Shown here one piece after another: positions 12,565 to 19,351 of a stretch of DNA of 20,558 nt (position 1 is the stretch's first letter; each line of letters begins with the position of its first letter). A program made the position numbers and the translations under genes. This stretch comes from JACDAN01 sp035535195 (GTDB taxonomy: Bacteria; Actinomycetota; Thermoleophilia; Gaiellales; Gaiellaceae). The DNA lies in the NCBI GenBank assembly GCA_035535195.1, contig DATLQK010000042.1, positions 1-20,558 of the forward strand, in the 5' to 3' direction. The notes under the pieces were generated by a model. That model was not told where the DNA came from and did not search any database. It worked only from the letters and a program-made list of their open reading frames with translations.

Positions 12565-12567
12565 GCT

Positions 12568-15500
12568 ATGCGACTCAGGTTCCTGGGGGCTGCCTTGACG
12601 GCTGCCCTCGGCGTGATCCTCATGCCTGGCGCAGCGATGTCGGTCGCGAACATCCAGGAAGGCACCGCGGATGTCGTCGACTTCGACAGTCGCGTCGGGA
12701 CGGTTGCGCCGACGAAGCTCCAGCGCATCACCGCCAAGCGTCTGAAGGCGAAGGTGATCTGGGGCCAGTTCGGAACACCGGCCTCGGTCTCGAAACGGGG
12801 CAAGTTCCTGGCACGGGGCATCCGCGGCAAGACCGCCGTCGATGCCGCGGCCTGGTACGTCAAGCGCCACAAGGCGCTCTTCGGCATCAACTCCATGGCC
12901 GGCTTGCGCTTCGAGAGCGCGAACCGGCTCGGCACGAGCAACGGGTGGGCGATCAACTACCGCCAGGTGTTCGGCGATCTCGCTGCGAGCGAGAGCGGCC
13001 TGGTCACTGTAGGCGTCACCGGCACGAGGGCCCGCGGCTGGAAGGTCGCGTACGTCTCGTCGTCGCTGACGCGTGATCACGCGCTGTCCGGGAGCGTGAA
13101 GCTCTCGGCCGCGAGCGCCTGGAGCGCAGCGGCCCGCACCACGGGCCTCACCCGCTCCGTCGCCAACGTCCTCGCCCGCAAGCAGGCTCGCGGGTGGACG
13201 AACCTCACCGTCGCGGGCGTCCAGGGCACGCAGCTGTCCAGGCTCGTCGCGTTCCCGACAGTGCGAAACGGCGTCCTTGCCGCGTACGAGAACATCGTGC
13301 TCGATCTCAAGGCCGGGAACCCGCTTGCGGCGCGGGTGTTCGTGGACGCGCAGTCGGGTCGGGTGCTCGCTCGATCGAACCTGGTGCAGAACCTGTCCCA
13401 GGGGAAGATCAAGCTGCAGGCGGCCGAGTCGTTCACCTACAACGGCGAGCTCGCCGCGACGGACGGCGCATGCAACACACACGGTCCGTTCCCGGTCGCG
13501 GCAGGCAACCGCGCGCTCGACGGCTTCGCGGCAGCGACGATCCCGACGAACGACCTCGTGCTCGAGCTCGTACGGGGCGGGACGGTGCTCGTGCACGCCG
13601 ACACCCTGTTCTCGCCGGAGCAGTTCCACTACGAGCCGGCGGGCGGCGTTCCGGCCGGCGACTACTTCATCAAGGTCTGCGACTTCGACAACGCGGGGAC
13701 GCCCAGCGATCCCGACGAGCCGTGGGCCGCGCCGCGCACGTACGCCGGGACCCTGAAGGGCGACGCTTCGCCGCCGCCGCCGGCGTACCTGGCGAAGTGG
13801 AAGGTGTTCCCGGACGTCCCGCTGCTGTACACCATGGATCAGGATCCGTGGAACCTGCCGAATACCGACATCCGGCAGACCTGGTGCTGGGTCATGGCGC
13901 CCGGTTGCGACCGGCTCGCCGGTGGGGCACTCACGTCACGCGGTCCTTGGGACCACGATCACAAGCTCAACACGCCGACACTGACCACTCGCGGCAACAA
14001 CGCGAAGTCGGCGACGTCGTGGGCGAACGATACGGTCCCGAGCCCGCCGCAGTTCATGCCGACGAGCACGACGCGCGATTACTCGTATCCGTGGACGAAC
14101 TCGTGGGCGAACGACGACTGCGAGCCGACGCCGAACGGGCCGCCCGGTGCGACCTGGGACGACTCGGCTGCGGTCGTCAACCTGTTCGTGGCGCACAACC
14201 GCATCCACGACTTCGCGTACCACCTCGGGTTCACCGAACGGAACTGGAACGGGCAGGACTACAACTACGGCCTGACCGAGCGGCGGCAGGAGAACGACCC
14301 GGTTGTCGGTGACGCGCAGTCCGGTGGGCTGACGACCACACGGGACAACGCGAACATGATCACGCTGCCCGACGGGCAGTCCTCGATCACGAACATGTAC
14401 TTCTGGCAGCCTCTGGCGGGGTCGTTCTACGCCCCGTGCGTGGACGGCGACTACGACACGGGCGTGATCGGCCACGAGTACGGCCACATGATCGAGAACC
14501 GGATGATCGGCAAGGGGAATACCCGCAGCGGTCATCACGCAGGCGCCATGGGCGAGAGCTTCGGCGACCTGAACGGGATGGAGTACGTGAACGAGAACGG
14601 CTTCGCCCCGGTCAGCGGAGAGAATCGCTACGCGGTCGGCGTCTACGACACGGGCAACAAGCTGCGCGCGATCCGGAACTACGGGATGAACTACCCGATG
14701 TCGGGCGGTGTCCCGGAGCCGGGCAAGCAGCTGCTCGTCAATGCCCTGAACTTCAGCGACCTGGGCTACGACGTCACCGGCCCGACCGCGGTGTCCTCGC
14801 AACAGGTGCATGCGAACGGCGAGATCTGGAGTGCGACGAACTTCCGGATCCGCCAGCTCTTGGCGGACAAATACGACAGGCAATACCCGTCCGGCGACAA
14901 GGCGTTGCAGACGGAGTGCGCAGACGGCTTCCTGTCCGCGAACCGGTGCCCGGGGAACCGGCGCTGGTTCCAGCTCTACTACGACGCCATGCTCCTGATG
15001 CCGCCGAACACGAGCATGCTGCAGGCTCGCGACGCGATCCTCGCGGCGGACATGCTTCGCTTCGGTGGTGCGAACCAGGACGAGATCTGGCTCGGGTTCG
15101 CGCGGAGCGGGTACGGCACGGGCGCGACCAGCTCGAACAGCGGGCTGGCCGAGACCGACACCGATCCGGTGCCGGACTTCGCCTCCCCGAACGAAGACAA
15201 CGCCACGGTGAAGTTCGTGGCCAAGGGCCGCGACGGCACTGCCGTGAAGGCACGGATCTTCGTCGGGCACTACGAGGCGAGGGTCTCGCCGATCGCGGAT
15301 ACCGATCCGGCCACCCCGGCCGTCGGTACCCCGGCGGGCGTGATCAACCTCGACGACACGGCGCAGTTCGCGCCTGGAACCTACGAGCTCCTGGCCCAGG
15401 CGCCCGGGTACGGATTCGTCCGTTTCCGGGAGCGCTTCCGCTCCGGTCACGACGAGACGATCAAGATCCGGATGCCGCAGAACCTGGCGTCGTCTGCCGC

Positions 15501-16074
15501 CGGCGCTGTCGCGTCCGGGGACGGCGGCACGACTCAGCCGAACCTGATCGACGACACGGAGCGCACGCAGTGGACGGCTCCGGGCATCGTGACCTCCGGG
15601 AACCTGACGGTCGACGGCCTCAAGGTGACGGTCGACCTGGCAGGGACCGACCCGGTCAAGGTCAGATACGTCCAGGTCAGCGCGATGCTGGCGTCCACCC
15701 AGAACCGCTTCACGGCCGTCCGGCAGTTCGAGGTCTGGGCGTGCAACGACGACAAGGCCAACTGCTCGACTGACGCGGGCTACACGCGGATCTACACGAG
15801 CCCGGCGAACGCCTTCCCCGGCGACCCGCCGCGCCCGGTGGCTCCGCACATGATCCTGCGGAAGTTCAACACTCCGGACACGAGGGCCACCCACCTGCGC
15901 TTCGTCGTGAAGACGAGCCAGTGCACGGGCGGCCCGGCGTTCCAGGGCGAGCAGGACGCAGATCCGGGGAATCTGACCGACTGCGACTCCGGTGTCCCGG
16001 CTGGGAGCACCCGCTCCTTCGTCCGGGCGGCAGAGTTCCAGGCGTTCCACTCCTCTCCGGACATCGACGACTGA
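12568..16074 (+). CDS. Secreted M36 (fungalysin) metalloprotease, multidomain
   Basis: 1168 residues. Order: signal peptide (1 to about 27, MRLRFLGAALTAALGVIL...); FTP-like propeptide (about 55-160, with AAAWYVKRHKALFGI) and a further propeptide stretch to about 290 (AYENIVLDLKAGNPLAARVFVDAQSGRVL); a beta-rich insert with two Cys (about 300-400, PPC-like: DLVLELVRGGTVLVHADTLFSPEQ...GDYFIKVCDFD); the M36 catalytic domain (about 420-800); and a beta-rich tail. The zinc site is H636-E637-Y-G-H640 with E663 in MGESFGDLNG, the gluzincin/M36 layout. From about 880 to 975 a beta domain (carboxypeptidase-regulatory-like) is followed by a discoidin/F5-F8-like region to the end (NLIDDTERTQW... about 1005-1165). 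It is expected to be exported, self-processed and to degrade extracellular protein. It has its own promoter and is flanked by similar hairpins. Domain borders are estimates. Confidence 0.93.
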   Translation: MRLRFLGAALTAALGVILMPGAAMSVANIQEGTADVVDFDSRVGTVAPTKLQRITAKRLKAKVIWGQFGTPASVSKRGKFLARGIRGKTAVDAAAWYVKRHKALFGINSMAGLRFESANRLGTSNGWAINYRQVFGDLAASESGLVTVGVTGTRARGWKVAYVSSSLTRDHALSGSVKLSAASAWSAAARTTGLTRSVANVLARKQARGWTNLTVAGVQGTQLSRLVAFPTVRNGVLAAYENIVLDLKAGNPLAARVFVDAQSGRVLARSNLVQNLSQGKIKLQAAESFTYNGELAATDGACNTHGPFPVAAGNRALDGFAAATIPTNDLVLELVRGGTVLVHADTLFSPEQFHYEPAGGVPAGDYFIKVCDFDNAGTPSDPDEPWAAPRTYAGTLKGDASPPPPAYLAKWKVFPDVPLLYTMDQDPWNLPNTDIRQTWCWVMAPGCDRLAGGALTSRGPWDHDHKLNTPTLTTRGNNAKSATSWANDTVPSPPQFMPTSTTRDYSYPWTNSWANDDCEPTPNGPPGATWDDSAAVVNLFVAHNRIHDFAYHLGFTERNWNGQDYNYGLTERRQENDPVVGDAQSGGLTTTRDNANMITLPDGQSSITNMYFWQPLAGSFYAPCVDGDYDTGVIGHEYGHMIENRMIGKGNTRSGHHAGAMGESFGDLNGMEYVNENGFAPVSGENRYAVGVYDTGNKLRAIRNYGMNYPMSGGVPEPGKQLLVNALNFSDLGYDVTGPTAVSSQQVHANGEIWSATNFRIRQLLADKYDRQYPSGDKALQTECADGFLSANRCPGNRRWFQLYYDAMLLMPPNTSMLQARDAILAADMLRFGGANQDEIWLGFARSGYGTGATSSNSGLAETDTDPVPDFASPNEDNATVKFVAKGRDGTAVKARIFVGHYEARVSPIADTDPATPAVGTPAGVINLDDTAQFAPGTYELLAQAPGYGFVRFRERFRSGHDETIKIRMPQNLASSAAGAVASGDGGTTQPNLIDDTERTQWTAPGIVTSGNLTVDGLKVTVDLAGTDPVKVRYVQVSAMLASTQNRFTAVRQFEVWACNDDKANCSTDAGYTRIYTSPANAFPGDPPRPVAPHMILRKFNTPDTRATHLRFVVKTSQCTGGPAFQGEQDADPGNLTDCDSGVPAGSTRSFVRAAEFQAFHSSPDIDD

Positions 16075-16094
16075 GCCTGACGGCTCAGCGCCTG

Positions 16095-16124
16095 AGCGGG
16101 GCCGGCGAGAGCCGGCCCCGCTTT
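16095..16124 (+). terminator. Intrinsic terminator after the metalloprotease, GGGGCCGGC family
   Basis: AGCGGGGCCGGC-GAGA-GCCGGCCCCGCT is a 12-bp stem with a GAGA loop followed by TT. The end of the stem and the T's merge with the TATGGT box of the next gene. Confidence 0.7.
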
Positions 16125-16129
16125 ATGGT
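16124..16129 (+). promoter_or_regulatory. -10 box (TATGGT) of the lipid kinase gene
   Basis: TATGGT is followed by 6 nt and the ATG at 16136, giving a leaderless transcript. The box begins in the T-run of the preceding terminator, so terminator and promoter share bases. Confidence 0.4.
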
Positions 16130-16135
16130 CCGGGT

Positions 16136-17011
16136 ATGGCCCGGACGCTCCTGATCGTCAATCCGAAGGCGAGTGCGGTCACGCCCGAACGGGTCGCGAC
16201 CGTGAAGGCCGAGCTCGAGCGGGCAACCGACCTGGAGCTGGTCTGGACCGAGAGGCGCGGGCATGCGACCGAGCTCGCCCGGGAGAGCGACGCGGAGGCG
16301 ATCGTCGTCTTCTCCGGCGACGGAGGCTTCAACGAGGTTCTGAACGGCGCCCGTTCGGACGTGTCGGTCGGATTCGTCCCCGGCGGCGGCTCGAGCGTGC
16401 TGCCGCGGGCGCTCGGCCTCCCGCGTGACCCGGTGGTCGCCTGCGCCAGGCTGGTCGAGTCGATTCGGTCGGGCCGGACCCAACGCATCTCGATCGGTCG
16501 CGTGAACGGACGCGGTTTCGGCTTTGCGGCCGCGCTCGGGTTTCCGGCCGAGATCGTCCGCCGCATCGACGAGCTCGGCAGGGAGAACGGCCGTCGGCCG
16601 CCCGATCGGGCCTTCGCTCTGACGATCGGGCGTGAGCTGCTGGCCAGGCGCGGCCGGATCGAGCCCATCCTCGAGGTGGACGGCGGGCGCGTGTCCTTCG
16701 CCCTGGTCGCGAACGGCAGTCCATACACCTACTTCACGCGCGTCCCGCTCAGGTTCGCCCCGGAGGCCGACTTCGCCGGCGGCCTCGACCTCGTCGCCCC
16801 TCTGGACGTGAGAGCGCGCACGATTCCGCGACTGCTCGCCGCAGCTGCGCTCGGACGCCGCGCCGGCGGCGTCCTCTACCGTCACGATGCAGACCGGTTG
16901 GTCATCTCGAGCCCGGAGCCAGTCGCGCTGCAGGTGGACGGCGAGGATCTCGGCAACGTCGACCATGCCGTGTTCGAGTCGGCGCGCGGCGCACTGACGG
17001 TTTTCACATGA
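16136..17011 (+). CDS. Diacylglycerol-kinase-family (DAGK catalytic domain) lipid kinase
   Basis: 291 residues from ATG at 16136; the open frame starts earlier but the upstream part lies inside the protease gene and its terminator. The N-terminal Rossmann-like half begins ARTLLIVNPKASAVTPERV and contains SGDGGFNEVLNG, the equivalent of the family's GGDGTxNEV, with Ser for the first Gly and Gly for Thr. The next loop PGGGSSVLPRALGLP matches the variant PGGTxNVFARALG seen in actinobacterial members. The C-terminal beta-sandwich (VSFALVANGSPYTYFTRVPLRFAPEADFAGGLDLVAPL...PVALQVDGEDLG) completes the fold; D in QVDGE is typical. Such enzymes phosphorylate diacylglycerol, sphingoid bases or related lipids. 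Substrate not determinable. The DUF4129 gene follows after 20 bp, so it may head that operon. Confidence 0.9.
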   Translation: MARTLLIVNPKASAVTPERVATVKAELERATDLELVWTERRGHATELARESDAEAIVVFSGDGGFNEVLNGARSDVSVGFVPGGGSSVLPRALGLPRDPVVACARLVESIRSGRTQRISIGRVNGRGFGFAAALGFPAEIVRRIDELGRENGRRPPDRAFALTIGRELLARRGRIEPILEVDGGRVSFALVANGSPYTYFTRVPLRFAPEADFAGGLDLVAPLDVRARTIPRLLAAAALGRRAGGVLYRHDADRLVISSPEPVALQVDGEDLGNVDHAVFESARGALTVFT

Positions 17012-17012
17012 G

Positions 17013-17032
17013 CGTCGTCTAAGAGGACGACG
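17013..17032 (+). promoter_or_regulatory. Hairpin presenting the ribosome site of the DUF4129 gene
   Basis: CGTCGTC and GACGACG form a 7-bp stem around TAAGAG; the ribosome site AGAGG lies mainly in the loop and the first G of the GTG start is in the stem. It fills the 20-bp gap to the lipid kinase gene. It may adjust translation or be chance. Confidence 0.35.
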
Positions 17033-17877
17033 TGGCGACACGAATCCTCACGCCGGTCGTCTTGCTCCTGCTCCTCGGCGTCGTCGTGGTCGCGGCCTCC
17101 GCCGACCTCGGCGGGGAGTCGCTCGACGCGAGGGAGGCGACCGGTGCGCTCGCGACGCTGCTCTTCGCGCTCGGCGCCGTCTGGGTCGCAGGCCTGCTCG
17201 TCGCCTCGCCGCTCGCCACCGGTCTGACCGCGCGGGCGGAGGTCACCGCGCCGCGGCGGTGGTCGCACACGATCGCCGTGATCGTGATCTTGGCCGCGAT
17301 TCTCTTCTTGCTCAGCGGCGCCGGCCGGCTCGGGAACCGCGGCCCGAACCGCGTCAACCCGGCGGCGCCGACGGGCGAGCAGGTGCCGCAGGGACGAGGA
17401 CCCGGGCGGACCCTGCCGACGCCGCCGATCGACTGGGTCGTCGTGCTCGCGGTCTTCGGCGTCGCCTTCGTGGGCTTTGCGGCGGCCGCCCGCATGGTCG
17501 TCCGCTCGAACAAGGCCGTCGTCCGGGAAGTCGAGGCGCGGGAGGCGCTGGCGGCGATCCTCGACGACACCCTCGACGACCTCAGGGCCGAGCCCGACCC
17601 GCGGAAGGCGGTGATCGCCTGCTACTCGCGGATGGAACGCTCGCTGGCGTCCTACGGCTTGCCGCGCCGTCCGTTCGAGGCGCCGGAGGAGTACCTCGGC
17701 CGGGTGCTGGAAGAGCTGCAGTCGGGATCTCCGTCCGCGCGGCGCCTGACGCGGCTGTTCGAGCGGGCGAAGTTCAGCGAGCACTCGATCGACGCCTCGA
17801 TGAAGGACGAGGCGATCGACGCGGTCTCCAAGCTGCGCTCGGAGCTGACCGCCGAGCTCGCGGAGGCGACCGCGTGA
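17032..17877 (+). CDS. DUF4129-domain membrane protein
   Basis: 281 residues from GTG at 17032, with AAGAGG just upstream. Four membrane helices: about 5-24, 38-62, 79-97 and 134-158, with a Pro/Gly-rich external or cytosolic loop at 98-132 (NRGPNRVNPAAPTG). The C-terminal soluble part (about 165-275) is a DUF4129 domain: DPRKAVIACYSRMERSLASYGLPRRPFEAPEEYLGRVL. In many actinobacteria this domain is found next to MoxR, DUF58 and transglutaminase-like proteins, and is either fused to or replaces the C-terminus of the latter. That is the arrangement here, with MoxR and DUF58 downstream. Function unknown; envelope biogenesis or protein-complex maturation is inferred from the neighbours. Stop and next start overlap (GTGA). 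Confidence 0.88.
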   Translation: MATRILTPVVLLLLLGVVVVAASADLGGESLDAREATGALATLLFALGAVWVAGLLVASPLATGLTARAEVTAPRRWSHTIAVIVILAAILFLLSGAGRLGNRGPNRVNPAAPTGEQVPQGRGPGRTLPTPPIDWVVVLAVFGVAFVGFAAAARMVVRSNKAVVREVEAREALAAILDDTLDDLRAEPDPRKAVIACYSRMERSLASYGLPRRPFEAPEEYLGRVLEELQSGSPSARRLTRLFERAKFSEHSIDASMKDEAIDAVSKLRSELTAELAEATA

Positions 17878-18377
17878 GGCTCGTCTGGAGCATGGTGATT
17901 CTCGCCGTGCTCGGGGCGCTCGTGCTCGCTGCAGTGCTGACGGTCTCGCCGGAATCCGCCGGCGGGGCCCTCGACGTCTTCTTCCTCTACGTCGGCGGAC
18001 TGACCCTGCTCGGCCTCGTCGTCTTCACCGGGCGTCGTGGCGGCGAGGCGCCGGAGCGCTCGCCGTTCGAGGAGGCACGGCGGCCGGTGTGGCCGGCGCC
18101 GGGGCCGCTGCCGGAGCTGGAGCGGATCACCAGGGCGCTTTCGCTCGGAACGCAAAGCGCGTTCGACTACCACTTCCGGCTCCAGCCGCTTTTGCGGGAG
18201 ATCACCGAGACGCGGCTCGCCGCCCGCGGCCGCCGCCTCGAGGACGCGGAGCGGATGCTCGGCTCCGATGCCTGGGAGCTCGTCCGGCCTTCCTCCGGCC
18301 TGCCCGAGAACCGCCATGGGCCGGGCGCCGACCCGGACGTGGTTCGCCGTCTCGTCGAGGAGCTTGAGAAAATCTAG
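17874..18377 (+). CDS. Small two-helix membrane protein of the MoxR operon, unknown
   Basis: 167 residues from GTG at 17874, overlapping the previous stop by 4 bp. Two membrane helices (about 3-23, VWSMVILAVLGALVLAAVLTV; about 33-53, VFFLYVGGLTLLGLVVF) with a short loop are followed by a cytosolic helical domain (about 55-167). This domain has two recognisable blocks: LERITRALSLGTQSAFDYHFRLQPLLREITETRLAARGRR and DAERMLGSDAWELVRP, ending DVVRRLVEELEKI. The second block is like a region found in proteins between DUF4129 and MoxR in other actinobacteria, but I do not know a named family. Because it sits between membrane DUF4129 and the AAA+ MoxR, an adaptor or anchor role is possible. The MoxR ATG follows 2 bp after its stop. 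Confidence 0.82.
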   Translation: MRLVWSMVILAVLGALVLAAVLTVSPESAGGALDVFFLYVGGLTLLGLVVFTGRRGGEAPERSPFEEARRPVWPAPGPLPELERITRALSLGTQSAFDYHFRLQPLLREITETRLAARGRRLEDAERMLGSDAWELVRPSSGLPENRHGPGADPDVVRRLVEELEKI

Positions 18378-18379
18378 GG

Positions 18380-19351
18380 ATGGATGCAACCGCCTTCGCC
18401 GAGCGCTGCGACACCATCGTCCGTGAGGTCGAGCGGGCCGTCGTCGGGAAGCGCGACGCGCTGCAGCTCGCGCTGCTCGGCCTGCTCGCGGACGGCCATG
18501 TCCTGATCGAGGACTATCCGGGTCTCGCGAAGACGCTGATGGCGCGCTCGTTCGCCCGCGTGGCGAGCATGGAGTTCGCCCGGGTGCAGTTCACCCCCGA
18601 CCTGATGCCGTCCGACGTGACCGGCTCCTCGATCTTCAACCAGCGCGAGTCCGAGTTCGAGTTTCGGCCGGGCCCCATCTTCACCAACCTGCTGCTCGCC
18701 GACGAGATCAACCGCGCTCCGCCGAAGACGCAGGCCGCGCTGCTCGAGGCGATGCAGGAGCGGCAGGTCACGATCGAAGGGACGACGCGGCCGCTCGAGC
18801 CGCCCTTCCTCGTGATCGCGACGCAGAACCCGATCGAGTACGAGGGCACGTATCCGCTGCCCGAGGCGCAGCTCGACCGCTTCCTCCTGCGCATCGCCGT
18901 CGGCTATCCGGATCGCGCCGGCGAGTGGGAGATGGTCGAGCGGCGCATCGAGCGGCAGGCGGAGGAGGTCGAGCTCGAGACGGTCGTCGACCGCGCCGCG
19001 CTGCTCGAGCTCCAGGCCGCGCTCGAGCAGGTTCACGTCGCCGCGAGCGTCGGCTACTACATGGTCGACCTCGTCGCCGCGACGCGCAGCGCGCCCGCGG
19101 TGCAGGTCGGGTCGAGCCCGCGCGGGACGCTTGCGCTGCTGAAGCTCTCCCGGGGCCGGGCGCTGCTCGAGGGCCGCGACTTCGTCACGCCGGACGACGT
19201 GAAGAGCGTCGCGGTGCCGGCGCTGGCGCACCGCCTGATGCTGCGCCCCGAGCTCTGGGTGCAGCGCATGAGCCCGGACAAGGTCGTCGAGGACGTGCTC
19301 GAGCGCGTCCCGACGCCGGCGGCCGAGGACCTGCAACCCGTCCGGGATTGA
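18380..19351 (+). CDS. MoxR-family AAA+ ATPase
   Basis: 323 residues from ATG at 18380. The Walker A segment is EDYPGLAKT (44-52), the MoxR-type P-loop (family form EGxPGLAKT) with D45 and Y46. Walker B is LLLADEINRAPPKTQAALLEAMQE (104-127). Sensor 1 lies in FLVIATQNPIEYEGTYPLPEAQLDRFLL, and the C-terminal lid contains SPRGTLALLKLSRGRALLEGRDFVTPDDV. MoxR ATPases act as chaperones that help mature or activate partner complexes, usually together with DUF58/VWA proteins coded beside them, as here. The stop overlaps the TTG start of the DUF58 gene by 4 bp (TTGA), showing tight coupling. Length is typical. Confidence 0.96.
   Translation: MDATAFAERCDTIVREVERAVVGKRDALQLALLGLLADGHVLIEDYPGLAKTLMARSFARVASMEFARVQFTPDLMPSDVTGSSIFNQRESEFEFRPGPIFTNLLLADEINRAPPKTQAALLEAMQERQVTIEGTTRPLEPPFLVIATQNPIEYEGTYPLPEAQLDRFLLRIAVGYPDRAGEWEMVERRIERQAEEVELETVVDRAALLELQAALEQVHVAASVGYYMVDLVAATRSAPAVQVGSSPRGTLALLKLSRGRALLEGRDFVTPDDVKSVAVPALAHRLMLRPELWVQRMSPDKVVEDVLERVPTPAAEDLQPVRD

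Larger units (their letters stand above)
12239..12567 (+). other. Intergenic region before the metalloprotease gene
   Basis: About 330 bp lie between the TetR gene hairpin and the protease start. A 33-codon open frame at 12279-12380 (ATG start; contains STAEVQVFGRSPEVHD) has no ribosome site and no recognisable relatives; I do not call it a gene. After it comes a strong hairpin with four T's (12424-12456). The last 90 bp hold the promoter and ribosome site of the protease gene. The 12279-12456 stretch could be a short transcribed unit (small RNA or tiny ORF with its own terminator) or a decayed gene end. Confidence 0.4.

Noticed and set aside
12199..13629. 476-residue minus-strand open frame
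   Set aside because: It covers the start of the metalloprotease, its promoter and terminators; composition is that of a shadow frame.
13936..16050. 704-residue open frame on the minus strand
   Set aside because: It lies entirely antisense to the metalloprotease, which has a full set of M36 motifs; the frame has no recognisable domain.
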